Notes under the pieces: generated by a model | Seen by the model: only the letters and a program-made list of their open reading frames with translations | Databases searched by the model: none | Told to the model about the DNA's origin: nothing | NCBI RefSeq assembly: GCF_008124765.1 | Contig: NZ_VNHS01000021.1 | Span: 1-64,000 of the forward strand | Reading direction: 5' to 3' | From: Paenibacillus methanolicus | Lineage (GTDB): Bacteria; Bacillota; Bacilli; Paenibacillales; Paenibacillaceae | DNA: 64,000 nucleotides | Made by a program: the position numbers and the translations under genes | Part shown: piece after piece, positions 1 to 9,008 of the stretch | Numbering within the stretch: position 1 is the stretch's first letter | How the letters are laid out: each line of letters begins with the position of its first letter

Positions 1-95
1 AGACCCCTGGAAGACGACCAGGTTGATAGGTTCGAGGTGGAAGCGCAGCAATGCGTGCAGCTGACGAATACTAATCGGTCGAGGGCTTATCCTAA
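1..95 (+). rRNA. 23S ribosomal RNA, 3' end (partial)
   Basis: The first ~95 bases match the conserved 3' terminus of bacterial 23S rRNA, including the GACGAATACTAATCGGTCGA segment just before the end. The 5' part lies outside the window. A short inverted repeat (GTTTAAG at 97-103, CTTAAAC at 114-120) follows and probably belongs to the spacer before 5S. The exact mature 3' end is estimated. Confidence 0.95.
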
Positions 96-179
96 CGTTT
101 AAGTTCGCAAGAGCTTAAACAAAACACAGCTAAAGTGTTGAGTTTCGTATCCAGTTTTCAGGGTGTACACCTTGAATGT

Positions 180-296
180 TTGGTGGCGATGGCGGAAGGG
201 AACCACGCGTACCCATCCCGAACACGACCGTTAAGCCTTTCAGCGCCGATGGTACTTGGACCGCAGGGTCCTGGGAGAGTAGGACGTCGCCAAGCA
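180..296 (+). rRNA. 5S ribosomal RNA
   Basis: About 117 nt beginning TTTGGTGGCGATGGCGGAAG and ending in the complementary GACGTCGCCAAGCA, with the internal CCATCCCGAACACG signature typical of 5S rRNA. It follows 23S after an ~85-nt spacer, as in a standard 16S-23S-5S operon. No tRNA genes follow it. Confidence 0.96.
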
Positions 297-302
297 CGAA
301 TG

Positions 303-332
303 ACCGACCACAGTGATGTGGTCGGTTTTTTG
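303..332 (+). terminator. rRNA operon terminator
   Basis: Eight-base-pair stem CCGACCAC/GTGGTCGG with a 6-nt loop, followed by a T run. It lies directly after 5S and ends the rRNA operon. Confidence 0.9.
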
Positions 333-633
333 TTGTCCGGCTATGATTACATGAGCGTCCGAATAAAGCGGGGAATATTCGTACAGAGAGCTCGCAGGAG
401 GGAGCGGCTTGAGTTTATATTGCATGTTGAAGACCTTGCGGGAAATGATGGCATGGAAAAGAATCATTTACTCGACTAATATACCTTGAGAATAACTGGT
501 TACTGAATTAGCACTGGATGGTTAACTATAAAATATGCAGGCTCAGTTAGATTACGAAGCTTCAAGCGGCCCTCTACAAGCCGTGGAGGAGTACGTGGAA
601 CCGTTTAGAGACGCACTTAACAATCAAAGGCCG

Positions 634-660
634 TACAGGTATATACCCATATGGCCTTTG
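634..660 (-). terminator. Possible terminator of the minus-strand membrane gene
   Basis: Inverted repeat CAAAGGCC/GGCCTTTG just downstream of the stop codon of the minus-strand gene at 671-1201. The T tract on the minus strand is poor (TTGATTGTT), so termination is only plausible. The rest of 333-633 shows no gene that I can support. Confidence 0.4.
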
Positions 661-670
661 GCTATTGCGT

Positions 671-1201
671 TTAGCGGTGATAGAAGCTTACCTCAGTCGT
701 CTGGAACTTGAGCACGCCGTCTGGCCGGCATTTGCGAAGCGGCCTAAGAACAAGCAATCTCGGAGCTAGAAACCAAAGGTGCCAGCTAATCAAGCTTATC
801 ATCTGGGCTTCGTTAGCCCATGGATAGGCGACTCCGATCGCACAAAGTCCTAGCCATAACAGGTGGCGGTGTACTTTTCGATAAAGGCTAAGTTCGATAA
901 ACGCGGTTGGGATGTAACCAAACCAGGGTTTGCTGAACCGCAGTCCCCAACGACGATAATTCGGCTCATCGACACGAACGAGCGTTAATCGAATAATAAG
1001 GAAATGAATGATCTGGGTAAATACAATTCCAATCCCTAGCGCAATCGCTCCATCGGTTCGGTACATGGTGAGCTGAAACAGAATAAGGACAAATGCGATG
1101 ACGAAGTAGCTCCAGACGTATTCCTTGTGGATGTTGATTCTACGTATCAGTTGGTATTGATAAATCGTTGCTTTCACTTGTTCCGCAAGTGTGCCCCTCA
1201 T
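671..1201 (-). CDS. Predicted membrane protein of unknown function
   Basis: 176 residues with several hydrophobic stretches (roughly residues 31-45, 52-70, 110-126 and 133-150) separated by basic segments, so an integral membrane protein is likely. The ATG at 1199-1201 is preceded on the minus strand by a GAAAGGG ribosome binding site, which supports the start. I do not recognise a family. It is a lone minus-strand gene between the rRNA operon and gin, oriented against the prevailing direction, and has its own hairpin downstream. Its codon use looks more AT-rich than that of the genes to the right. The reading frame is well defined but the function is unknown. Confidence 0.7.
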   Translation of the reverse strand: MRGTLAEQVKATIYQYQLIRRINIHKEYVWSYFVIAFVLILFQLTMYRTDGAIALGIGIVFTQIIHFLIIRLTLVRVDEPNYRRWGLRFSKPWFGYIPTAFIELSLYRKVHRHLLWLGLCAIGVAYPWANEAQMISLISWHLWFLAPRLLVLRPLRKCRPDGVLKFQTTEVSFYHR

Positions 1202-1355
1202 GCATCAACGCCCTTTCAATCAGACTTTCGTTACTATTATCGGTATTTTGGCGCATGAAATGAAGACCAATGCGGAAACTGGTACAAGGTGAAGGGGCAC
1301 CAAATCAAATGAAGCGACATACACTGTATTACTATTTGAAATGGGCTATGAAAGA

Positions 1356-1386
1356 AGTATAGGTTGCTAGAGTTTGTGGCATACTA
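1356..1386 (+). promoter_or_regulatory. Forespore (SigF/SigG-type) promoter of gin
   Basis: AGTATA at 1356-1361 and CATACTA at 1380-1386, separated by 18 bp. This fits the SigG consensus (TGNATA, 17-18 bp, CATNNTA) and the overlapping SigF pattern (GYATA then GGCATACTA). B. subtilis csfB/gin is transcribed in the forespore, so position and sequence agree. Confidence 0.7.
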
Positions 1387-1419
1387 GCAGTAAGGTAATA
1401 ATGGGCGAGGTGAACGGCC

Positions 1420-1614
1420 ATGACAGAACGGCAAATCGGCGGCGAAAGACTTTGCATCGTGTGCGGCCAAGAGAAAATGAACGGGATCTGCATCGTCAGC
1501 GAGTTCATCTGCGACGCTTGCGAGACCGAGATGGTTCGGACGGATGTACAGGACGCCAAATATCCTTTCTTTATCCATCAACTCAAGCGGCTATGGGTAG
1601 AGAAAAATGCATAA
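1420..1614 (+). CDS. gin: Anti-sigma-G factor Gin (CsfB)
   Basis: 64-residue zinc-binding protein. Two CxxC knuckles (C12/C15 and C31/C34) plus C24 are visible, with a short helical C-terminus. Gin binds and inhibits the late forespore sigma factor SigG, and in the mother cell also SigE, limiting untimely activity. Length, cysteine spacing and location upstream of the yaaO-tmk cluster all match the family. The ATG has GAGGTGA about 8 nt upstream, and a forespore-type promoter precedes it by about 35 bp. A strong terminator follows, so it is a monocistronic unit. The xpaC and yaaN genes found next to csfB in B. subtilis are absent here. Confidence 0.9.
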   Translation: MTERQIGGERLCIVCGQEKMNGICIVSEFICDACETEMVRTDVQDAKYPFFIHQLKRLWVEKNA

Positions 1615-1622
1615 TGATTAAA

Positions 1623-1660
1623 AATCCCCGTTCACGCGCGTTCGTGACGGGGATTGTTGT
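1623..1660 (+). terminator. Terminator after gin
   Basis: Stem AATCCCCGT/ACGGGGATT with inner pairing CACG/CGTG, followed by TGTTGTTTCTT. It separates gin from the decarboxylase gene. Confidence 0.8.
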
Positions 1661-1716
1661 TTCTTGGCTGATATCCGGTATGATGGAAAGAGAGTTTAGA
1701 GAGAGGACGAACGAGA

Positions 1717-3222
1717 ATGCGCCATCGAGAGATGAAACCTTGGCATGCGCCTATTGCGGCCATGCTCGAGCAACATAAACGTTCAGAGCCAGTGTCTTTC
1801 CATGTACCAGGGCATCAATTTGGCAGGGGGCTTCACCGTCTTACGGACGTTCAGTCAGCTGATCTGTCGGCTGCCATATTGCCGGTCATGGGAATTGATA
1901 TCACCGAACTGTCTTTTACAGACGATCTGCATGATCCGATGGGGGTAATCGCGGAAGCCCAGCAGCTTGCTGCAGCTTGCTTTGGCGCACAGGAGACTTA
2001 CTTTCTTGTCGGAGGCAGTACGTCTGGCAATATCGCGATGATTCTGGCCAGCTGCAAGCCGGGTGATCGGTTGTTGGTGCCGCGCAATGCGCATAAGTCG
2101 GTAATCAATGGCCTGACGTTAGCCGGAGCGGAAGCGGTATTTTTGAACCCGACAGTAGATGGAGATACGGGACTCTATCTACCTCCTTCGCCTGCCGTGG
2201 TGGAAGAGGCCTTAAAAAGCTATCCAGATGCGAAAGGTATATTGATGACTAATCCTAGCTATTATGGACTTAGCGTAGATTTGGGACAGTATGCGAACCT
2301 CCTGCATGCCAAGGGTAAATTACTGCTGGTCGATGAAGCGCATGGCGCTCATTACGGGCAGCATGCGGCGTTCCCAACATCCGCTGTGCAGGCTGGCGCG
2401 GACATGGTGGTTCAATCAACGCATAAGACGCTCCATGCGCTGACCATGGGGGCTATGCTGCATACGCAAGGTAGGCTGGTTGATCATGCCGCTATTCGAC
2501 ATTCCCTCCAAATGGTGCAAAGCTCTAGCCCCTCCTACCCGATCATGGCATCGCTCGATATTGCCCGGGCAATGTTGGACACCTACGGCGAAGCGTGGTT
2601 TGAACCGGGGTTGGGGGCTGTCCGAAAGGTCAGAGAAGCGCTGCATGCGGCGAAGGGAAGATTCGAGGCTGTCCAGATCGAGCAACGTCACTGCCGTATG
2701 GATCCTTTGCGCCTCTTGCTCCAAGACAAGCTAGGACAACTATCCGGATTTGAGATTCAACAGCAGCTAGAGAAGCATAATATTTGGGCGGAGATGGCGG
2801 ATACAAAGCGTGTAGTCTTATTATTCGGTGCGCAAACGACCGAGGCTGATGCGGAACGTCTCTTGCAGGCGTTACATCATATTACGGATGAGCAATCAAG
2901 TCTGAGCTGCGGCAGTTGGATCTCGACGAGAGCGACAGATATATATGAGAGCGAGCTGGAAGAGGAATTAGCGGCTATAAGCGAACCCGTCATGTTCGAT
3001 CGTAACCTTGTGAAAAGCACGGTGGTGGATCTTGAGGCGGCTGTGGGCCATTGTGCGGCCGAGATGGTCGTCCCTTATCCACCGGGCATACCGCTAGTGT
3101 ATCGAAGTGAACGCATAACGGTACAAGCCGTTAATCGAATTCGTAGTTTAGCGGCAGCTGGCGCTCGATTTCAAGGGGCATCCGACCCGGCGATGCGGAC
3201 GATTTCGATTATTGTTTCATAA
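1717..3222 (+). CDS. yaaO: PLP-dependent Orn/Lys/Arg decarboxylase family protein (YaaO-like)
   Basis: 501 residues. The N-terminal two thirds are a fold-type I PLP domain: GGSTSGN near residues 106-112 for phosphate contact, DEAHGAH near 206-212, and the STHK motif whose lysine (residue 237) should form the Schiff base. The C-terminal part is the small decarboxylase domain. Length matches the short Gram-positive group without the N-terminal wing domain. The substrate (arginine, lysine or ornithine) cannot be read from sequence. The ATG at 1717 has GAGAGAGGA upstream; the ATG at 1732 is an alternative. It sits between gin and tmk exactly as yaaO does in B. subtilis. Confidence 0.88.
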   Translation: MRHREMKPWHAPIAAMLEQHKRSEPVSFHVPGHQFGRGLHRLTDVQSADLSAAILPVMGIDITELSFTDDLHDPMGVIAEAQQLAAACFGAQETYFLVGGSTSGNIAMILASCKPGDRLLVPRNAHKSVINGLTLAGAEAVFLNPTVDGDTGLYLPPSPAVVEEALKSYPDAKGILMTNPSYYGLSVDLGQYANLLHAKGKLLLVDEAHGAHYGQHAAFPTSAVQAGADMVVQSTHKTLHALTMGAMLHTQGRLVDHAAIRHSLQMVQSSSPSYPIMASLDIARAMLDTYGEAWFEPGLGAVRKVREALHAAKGRFEAVQIEQRHCRMDPLRLLLQDKLGQLSGFEIQQQLEKHNIWAEMADTKRVVLLFGAQTTEADAERLLQALHHITDEQSSLSCGSWISTRATDIYESELEEELAAISEPVMFDRNLVKSTVVDLEAAVGHCAAEMVVPYPPGIPLVYRSERITVQAVNRIRSLAAAGARFQGASDPAMRTISIIVS

Positions 3223-3249
3223 TAGAAGCGGCGAAAGACGCGCATGTCA

Positions 3250-3279
3250 TTTACGGTTTGCGTTTCTTTTTGCTACAAT
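3250..3279 (+). promoter_or_regulatory. Candidate SigA promoter of the tmk cluster
   Basis: TTTACG, 18 bp, TACAAT with an extended -10 TG (TGCTACAAT), about 40 bp before tmk. An imperfect hairpin from the end of the decarboxylase gene overlaps it. Confidence 0.55.
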
Positions 3280-3319
3280 ACGGGGATAATCGAAATTCGG
3301 ACAAGGGAGTTCACCTCAT

Positions 3320-3979
3320 TTGCATACGGGTATATTTATTACAATCGAAGGCGGCGAGGGTGCCGGCAAAACGACACTCATCGAGACATTGGCACATAGA
3401 CTGGAAGCAAGCGGCTTGACGGTCGTAAAGACGCGCGAACCGGGCGGAATCCCGATTGCGGAGCAGATCCGCGGCATAATATTGGATCGCGCCAACACCT
3501 TGATGGATCCGAGAACGGAAGCGCTGCTGTATGCGGCGGCACGACGTCAGCATTTGGTCGAAAAGGTACAGCCCGCGCTCGCCGAAGGGGCTGTCGTTAT
3601 CTGCGACAGGTTCGTGGACAGCAGTCTTGCTTACCAGGGACATGCGAGAGGACTTGGCATGGAGGAAGTGCGCTCGATCAACGCGTTCGCCATTCACGAC
3701 ACCATGCCGGATCTCACGCTATATTTGGATATTAACCCGGAAGCGGGGCTTCGACGTATTCACGCGAGCGAGGAAGCGAGCCGGGAGATCAATCGTTTGG
3801 ACCTGGAGGCGCTTTCGTTCCACCAGTTAGTCCGAGAAGGGTACCAGCAGCTTCATCGGTCGGAGCCGGAACGCATCGTGAAGTTGGACGCGGAGCAGAA
3901 CAGAACGGAGCTCGCCGAAGCGGCATGGACCGCCATTTGCCGTCGATTAGAGGAAAAGGGGCTATCCGTGTCAAAATAG
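3320..3979 (+). CDS. tmk: Thymidylate kinase
   Basis: 219 residues. Phosphorylates dTMP to dTDP with ATP in the dTTP pathway. The P-loop GGEGAGKT is at residues 11-18, TREPGG near 38-43 binds dTMP, and the DRF motif is at 96-98 followed by SSLAYQG. The start is TTG at 3320, with AAGGGAG about 10 nt upstream; no ATG lies in a suitable position. It is the first gene of a cluster with darA, yaaR and holB, the same order as in B. subtilis, linking nucleotide supply to DNA polymerase III loading. Confidence 0.96.
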   Translation: MHTGIFITIEGGEGAGKTTLIETLAHRLEASGLTVVKTREPGGIPIAEQIRGIILDRANTLMDPRTEALLYAAARRQHLVEKVQPALAEGAVVICDRFVDSSLAYQGHARGLGMEEVRSINAFAIHDTMPDLTLYLDINPEAGLRRIHASEEASREINRLDLEALSFHQLVREGYQQLHRSEPERIVKLDAEQNRTELAEAAWTAICRRLEEKGLSVSK

Positions 3980-3992
3980 TAGACAGGGCTGA

Positions 3993-4364
<372 letters not shown>

Positions 4365-4380
4365 ATGGACGTGAGTGGAT

Positions 4381-4824
4381 ATGAAAATTAACCCGGGCAT
4401 GCGTCCGCTTGGCGCGGAACGCGCGCGGACGGATACGGGCTCGAAGCCGCTGCAGCCGAAAGCATTCTCCGATATTATGCAACATCAAGACGAACAACGA
4501 TCGATGGAGCAGCTCCAGCAGAAGCTTCAAGATATCCATAGTCAAGGCGAGCGCTTGGCGCGATCCATGACCGTCCGGGAGTTGACCGTGTTTCGGAACA
4601 TGGTCAAGCAATTTCTCGAAGATACCGTGCGCCGCGGAGTCGGGTTGAAGGAAACGAAGGGCTTCGACCGCCGCGGCCGCACGAAACGGTATAAAATTCT
4701 GGATGAAGTCGACGGCGTGCTGGTGACGATGGGCGATGAACTGCTCACGACCGAAGAAGGTCGCATCGATCTTCTGCACAAAATCGGCGACATCCGGGGA
4801 TTGCTCATTAATTTGTTTTTCTAA
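4381..4824 (+). CDS. yaaR: YaaR family protein (DUF327)
   Basis: 147 residues, hydrophilic and helical, with the conserved block SMTVRELTVFRNMVKQFLED near residues 60-80 and KRYKILDEVDG in the C-terminal half. The function is unknown; the family is always found between yaaQ and holB in spore formers. The ATG at 4381 is favoured over the in-frame GTG at 4375 because both share the same weak GGACGTGAG upstream and ATG is better spaced. The gene starts 16 bp after darA and is probably co-transcribed. Confidence 0.85.
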   Translation: MKINPGMRPLGAERARTDTGSKPLQPKAFSDIMQHQDEQRSMEQLQQKLQDIHSQGERLARSMTVRELTVFRNMVKQFLEDTVRRGVGLKETKGFDRRGRTKRYKILDEVDGVLVTMGDELLTTEEGRIDLLHKIGDIRGLLINLFF

Positions 4825-4847
4825 GAAGAAAGGAACGACGGAAGGCC

Positions 4848-5825
4848 ATGAGCATTGCACAACTAGCCGGCCAGCCGAACGCCAAACGGATCTTGCAGCA
4901 TGCGCTTACGACCGGGAAAGTGTCGCATGCTTATCTGTTCAGCGGCCCGCCGGGGAGCGGAAGGCTGGCTATGGCTGAGCAATTCGCCAAAGCGATTTTC
5001 TGCACGAGCGGAACGGGCGATGCATGCGGGGAATGTTTGGCCTGCCGCAAATTCGAGCACGGCAACCAACCCGACCTGCATATCGTCGAACCGGACGGCA
5101 ATTCGATCAAAATCGATCAAATCCGCGAGCTTCAAAAGGATATGGCGTATCGGAACAGCGGCACGGATCGCAAGGTTTATATTATGAAGCGGGCCGAGAC
5201 GATGACGCTTCAAGCGGCGAACAGCTTGCTTAAGTTTCTGGAAGAGCCGCCGACGCCCGTTGTGGCGATCTTGCTCACGGATAACGGACAAGCGATGTTG
5301 CCGACGATTCGTTCGCGCACGCAATGGGTGCCGTTCATGCCGCTGTCGCCAACGGAGATGCTGGAGGTGCTTCTGCAGGAGGGGCATCCGCCTACGCTGG
5401 CTCGAGCGGCGGTACATATGGCCTCGGGATTGGACGCTTGCCGGGCGATCGTCCAGCAGAATGGGTTTGCAGAAATGAGAAACGTAGTGATACAATTAGG
5501 GAAGGATAGTCTAACCCGATTCACCGCGGCGATGTTGACTGCCCAACAGCACGTATTCAAGAGCGAGCTCGGTGAGAAGCCTCAGCTGCTTCTTTCGTTG
5601 CTCTATCTCTGGTATAGAGATTTCATACAGGTTCAAGCAGGTAGACAAGAGTCGGTTGTTTTCATAGATCAGATTGAATTTCTTAGCAGGCACGCCTACA
5701 ACCGTTCGTCGGAAGGATGGGTGCGTTGCATGGAGTATACGCTGGAGACGGGGAAACGCATGCGGGCGCATGTGTCGCCTCAGCTCGCGCTCGAGCAGCT
5801 GCTAATACGCATACAAGAGGGGTGA
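4848..5825 (+). CDS. holB: DNA polymerase III subunit delta'
   Basis: 325 residues, the clamp-loader delta' subunit. SGPPGSGRLAMAEQ (residues 32-45) is the P-loop region but carries Arg instead of the Walker Lys, consistent with delta' being a non-hydrolysing subunit. A zinc module with C52, C60, C63 and C66 follows, then SLLKFLEEPP, the SRC-like region (TIRSRTQW) and the helical collar domain. The start has a GGAAGG Shine-Dalgarno (SD) 4 bp before ATG plus AAAGGA further up. It directly precedes ricT (4-bp gap), the usual arrangement. Confidence 0.95.
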   Translation: MSIAQLAGQPNAKRILQHALTTGKVSHAYLFSGPPGSGRLAMAEQFAKAIFCTSGTGDACGECLACRKFEHGNQPDLHIVEPDGNSIKIDQIRELQKDMAYRNSGTDRKVYIMKRAETMTLQAANSLLKFLEEPPTPVVAILLTDNGQAMLPTIRSRTQWVPFMPLSPTEMLEVLLQEGHPPTLARAAVHMASGLDACRAIVQQNGFAEMRNVVIQLGKDSLTRFTAAMLTAQQHVFKSELGEKPQLLLSLLYLWYRDFIQVQAGRQESVVFIDQIEFLSRHAYNRSSEGWVRCMEYTLETGKRMRAHVSPQLALEQLLIRIQEG

Positions 5826-5829
5826 CGGG

Positions 5830-6630
5830 TTGTATAACGTCGTTGGCGTCCGCTTCAAGAAGGCGGGCAAGATCTATTATTTTGACCCCGTCGATCTTCC
5901 CGTGGAGAAAGACCAGCATGTCATTGTCGAAACGGCAAGAGGGGTCGAATACGGCAAAGTGGTGGTCGGACAGAAGCAAGTCGGTGAATCGGATGTTGTC
6001 CTGCCGCTTAAGAAAGTAATCCGCATTGCCGGTGACAACGACGCCAAGATCGTCGAGGAGAACAAGACGGCTGCGAAGAATGCCTTCGCCACGTGCCTCG
6101 ACAAAATTCGCGATCATCAGTTGAAAATGAAGCTGGTGGATGTGGAGTTTACTTTTGACCGTAACAAAATCATTTTTTATTTTACCGCCGAAGGGCGGGT
6201 TGATTTCCGGGAGCTTGTGAAGGATTTGGCCAGCGTGTTCCGCACGCGGATCGAGCTGCGGCAAATCGGCGTCCGTGACGAAGCCAAGATGCTCGGTGGC
6301 ATCGGGCCGTGCGGTCGCGTGCTCTGCTGCTCCTCTTGGCTTGGCGATTTCGAGCCCGTGTCGATCAAGATGGCGAAGGATCAGAACTTGTCGCTCAACC
6401 CGACGAAGATTTCCGGTCTGTGCGGACGTCTGATGTGCTGTCTGAAGTACGAGCACGATAACTACGAAAGCGTTCGCGAAGAGATGCCGGCAGTTGGCAA
6501 AATCGTCATTACCTCTTACGGCGAAGGTAAAGTGACGGGCATTAACGCAGGTTCCAAGGCCGTATATGTGCAATTATTCGATGGCGGCAAGCCGAAAGAG
6601 CTCCCGCTTGATGATGTTGTAGTGAAGTAG
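5830..6630 (+). CDS. ricT: RicT/YaaT, PSP1-domain regulator of RNA cleavage
   Basis: 266 residues, PSP1 family. Two cysteine clusters are conserved: GPCGRVLCC (C161, C166, C167) and GLCGRLMCC (C198, C203, C204). In B. subtilis RicT forms the Y-complex with RicA and RicF, carries Fe-S clusters, and assists RNase Y maturation and sporulation and biofilm phosphorelay control. The start is TTG at 5830, with GAGGGGTGACGGG upstream overlapping the end of holB. Translational coupling to holB is likely. Confidence 0.93.
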   Translation: MYNVVGVRFKKAGKIYYFDPVDLPVEKDQHVIVETARGVEYGKVVVGQKQVGESDVVLPLKKVIRIAGDNDAKIVEENKTAAKNAFATCLDKIRDHQLKMKLVDVEFTFDRNKIIFYFTAEGRVDFRELVKDLASVFRTRIELRQIGVRDEAKMLGGIGPCGRVLCCSSWLGDFEPVSIKMAKDQNLSLNPTKISGLCGRLMCCLKYEHDNYESVREEMPAVGKIVITSYGEGKVTGINAGSKAVYVQLFDGGKPKELPLDDVVVK

Positions 6631-6678
6631 ATCTTGTCGGATGATGTTTCGAAGCCGAGCAGTCTTGGGGTGGAGAAT

Positions 6679-7107
6679 ATGAACAAGAACGACCTTTTTA
6701 ACCAAATGGACGAGCTGGAGAAGAAATCGCTCGCGTTTCATCAAGAGCTCGGTTCAATGAAGCAGCAGATAAAGGCGCTTCTCGAAGAGAACAAGCGTCT
6801 CACCATAGAGAATCAGCAGCTGCGCAAAGTACTGAAGCGAGAAACTGGCGCGCATACGGGAACGCCACAGCCTCGCAAGCAAACGCCGGCCCCGGTTGCC
6901 GTCAACGTGGCGGCAGCGCCAGCGAGCCGGGCGCAGCAAACCGAGCTCCCGTTGGCGCTGCCGATCGATCAGGCTGCAGCCGTAGGCGAAGGACACGATA
7001 ATTTGGCCCGGTTGTATCATGAGGGCTTCCACATTTGCAACGTATATTACGGTCACCTACGTACGGAAGGCGATTGTTTGTTCTGCTTATCCTTTCTGAA
7101 TAAATAA
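6679..7107 (+). CDS. yabA: Replication initiation control protein YabA
   Basis: 142 residues. An N-terminal coiled coil (about residues 1-60) is followed by a Pro/Ala linker and a C-terminal zinc knuckle with H-I-C and CLFC before the end. YabA binds DnaA and DnaN and restrains over-initiation. I start it at ATG 6679 because of GGGGTGGAG 5 nt upstream; the frame is open to 6634 but that extension lacks a ribosome site. It is close behind ricT and is followed by a terminator. Confidence 0.92.
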   Translation: MNKNDLFNQMDELEKKSLAFHQELGSMKQQIKALLEENKRLTIENQQLRKVLKRETGAHTGTPQPRKQTPAPVAVNVAAAPASRAQQTELPLALPIDQAAAVGEGHDNLARLYHEGFHICNVYYGHLRTEGDCLFCLSFLNK

Positions 7108-7140
7108 TCACGTACAGCCGCTTCGGGCAAGCGGCAGGTG

Positions 7141-7185
7141 CCGAAAGCGTCGGGCCGTCCTTCTCGAAGGGCGGCCTTTCGGTTT
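7141..7185 (+). terminator. Hairpin after yabA
   Basis: Nested inverted repeat: outer CCGAAAG/CTTTCGG (7141-7147, 7176-7182) and inner GGCCGTCC/GGGCGGCC. The T tract after it is weak (TTTGCC), so it may attenuate rather than fully stop transcription into the methylase gene. Confidence 0.55.
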
Positions 7186-7226
7186 GCCAACTCATCAGGA
7201 TTCAATAGAAACGAGGTTTCCGCGAC

Positions 7227-8000
7227 GTGAATAAAGAAATTGCGCTTCTACCCAATGAACGTCTGGACGATTTGTTGAGCTATGGTCTGCATATTATCCA
7301 GAGCCGAGAGGTGTTCAGCTTCTCGATGGATGCCGTTCTGTTGGCGCGGTTTGCGGGCATCCCGCCTAAGGGGAACGTGCTTGATTTATGTACGGGTAAC
7401 GGAGTGATTCCACTGCTGTTAAGCACCCGCACGAAAGCGATAATCGACGCCGTCGAGATTCAGCCTAGACTGGCCGATATGGCGCGCCGCAGCGTGGCAT
7501 GGAACGGGTTGCGGGAGCAGATTCGTGTTTATGAAGGCGATTTGCGCACGTTTTTCGACCGGAGCCAATACGGTAGCTATGATGCGATTACGATTAATCC
7601 GCCGTATTTGCCGCCGGAGAACGGGGATCAGAACGAGAACGAGCATTATGCATTCGCGCGCCATGAGCTCAACGGATCGCTGGACGAGATGGTCCAAGTC
7701 TGCGCGAAGCTGGTCCGGACCGGGGGCAAGGTATCGATGGTACACCGACCCTCGCGGCTGGTGGAAATTACGGAGACCATGCGGCGTCATCGGCTGGAGC
7801 CCAAACGCATTCGGTTCGTGCATCCGCATGAAGAAGCAGAGTCGAATATCGTCCTCATCGAAGCGGCCCGAGACGGCAAGCCCGAGGTTCGATTGCTCCC
7901 GCCGCTTATTGTATATAATGAAGAAAGACAGTATAAGGAAGAGCTCATGCGCATTTATTATGGGGAAGCGCGCCCCGGTCAGGAGAAGAAGGAATCATGA
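7227..8000 (+). CDS. yabB: tRNA1(Val) (adenine-N6)-methyltransferase-like protein (YabB)
   Basis: 257 residues, class I SAM-dependent methyltransferase. The SAM loop VLDLCTGNGVIPLL lies near residues 51-64 and the N6-adenine signature NPPYLPP near 123-129. The family (YfiC/TrmN6) methylates A37 of tRNA-Val in enterobacteria; the substrate in this organism is inferred. The start codon is GTG at 7227. It overlaps rsmI by four bases (ATGA). The small GIY-YIG gene yazA, present between yabB and yabC in B. subtilis, is missing here. Confidence 0.9.
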   Translation: MNKEIALLPNERLDDLLSYGLHIIQSREVFSFSMDAVLLARFAGIPPKGNVLDLCTGNGVIPLLLSTRTKAIIDAVEIQPRLADMARRSVAWNGLREQIRVYEGDLRTFFDRSQYGSYDAITINPPYLPPENGDQNENEHYAFARHELNGSLDEMVQVCAKLVRTGGKVSMVHRPSRLVEITETMRRHRLEPKRIRFVHPHEEAESNIVLIEAARDGKPEVRLLPPLIVYNEERQYKEELMRIYYGEARPGQEKKES

Positions 8001-8884
8001 TCGTACAGCGTAGTTTCAGCGGCTCGCAAGAGAACGGAGCCGGGACGCTCTATCTGGTCGGCACGCCGATCGGCAACTTAGAGGACATGACGTTTCGGGC
8101 GATTCGAACGTTAAAGGAAGTCGATTTGATCGCGGCGGAGGATACCCGTCAAACCCGCAAGCTGCTCACGCACTTCGAAATCGCCACAAGGCTCGTCAGC
8201 TATCATGAGCATAACAAAGCGGCGAGCGGACCGGAGTTGATCCGGATGCTGGAGAGCGGGCAGTCCATCGCGCTCGTCAGCGACGCCGGCTTGCCAGCGA
8301 TCTCCGATCCGGGGGCTGATCTGGCCGCAGAAGCGGCTTCTCATGGGATTAAGGTGGTGCCGATACCTGGCGCGAACGCGGCCCTGTCGGCGCTGATCGT
8401 ATCCGGGCTGCCAACCGAGCGGTTCCTGTTCGTCGGCTTTCCGCCGCGCGACCGCAAGCCGCTGCGCGATTGGTTGGAGAAACTGCGGAGGCAAGAGGGA
8501 GCGGTTATCTGCTACGAATCGCCTTATCGCCTGGCCAAGACGCTCGCTGCCATGCTGGAGGTTTGGGGAGACCGCCGAATCGCGATGGTGCGGGAGCTGA
8601 CGAAGCGGTACGAAGAAGTCGCGCGGGGCACGCTGTCGGAGTGCATGGCGTGGCTAGAGGAGCATCCGCCTATAGGCGAATACTGCCTCGTTGTCGAAGG
8701 CATAACCTCTGGGGGTCATGCAGAGGATGACGAGGACACCCAATGGTGGCTGCCGCTTTCGTTAGCCGAACATGTGGACCGTTATGAAGCGGAACTGGGC
8801 GATCGGAAGGAAGCAATGAAGAAGGCGGCCACAGACCGGGGATTGTCGAAGCGGGATGTCTACAATGAACTAATGCGCAAATAG
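7997..8884 (+). CDS. rsmI: 16S rRNA 2'-O-ribose C1402 methyltransferase
   Basis: 295 residues of the tetrapyrrole methylase fold. GTLYLVGTPIGNLEDMT near residues 15-31 and AEDTRQTRKLL near 48-58 are RsmI hallmarks, followed by LVSDAGLPAISDPGA (about 94-108). Methylates the ribose of C1402 in 16S rRNA at the ribosomal P site. ATG at 7997 overlaps the stop of yabB; GAGAAGAAGGA serves as the ribosome site. It ends the plus-strand cluster, facing abrB. Confidence 0.94.
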   Translation: MIVQRSFSGSQENGAGTLYLVGTPIGNLEDMTFRAIRTLKEVDLIAAEDTRQTRKLLTHFEIATRLVSYHEHNKAASGPELIRMLESGQSIALVSDAGLPAISDPGADLAAEAASHGIKVVPIPGANAALSALIVSGLPTERFLFVGFPPRDRKPLRDWLEKLRRQEGAVICYESPYRLAKTLAAMLEVWGDRRIAMVRELTKRYEEVARGTLSECMAWLEEHPPIGEYCLVVEGITSGGHAEDDEDTQWWLPLSLAEHVDRYEAELGDRKEAMKKAATDRGLSKRDVYNELMRK

Positions 8885-8891
8885 CCGAAAC

Positions 8892-8931
8892 AAAAAAAGG
8901 GCCTTCCTAGTCGGGTTCAGACCAGGAAGGC
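8892..8931 (-). terminator. Terminator of abrB (possibly bidirectional)
   Basis: Stem GCCTTCCT/AGGAAGGC with a 15-nt loop. On the minus strand it is followed by CCCTTTTTTTG, a good T tract, so it terminates abrB; the plus-strand side lacks T residues. Confidence 0.85.
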
Positions 8932-9008
8932 AGTAAAGGAGTTATAAAAAGGTTAGAATTAACAAGTTGGTATAAAACTATTATAACCGATTAAATTCGA
9001 TTTGTCTC

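Noticed and set aside
135-479. Open frame overlapping 5S rRNA
   Set aside because: It reads through the 5S gene and its terminator; an rRNA artefact.
7227-8884. Possible missed yazA (GIY-YIG) gene between yabB and rsmI
   Set aside because: yabB and rsmI overlap by four bases, leaving no room.
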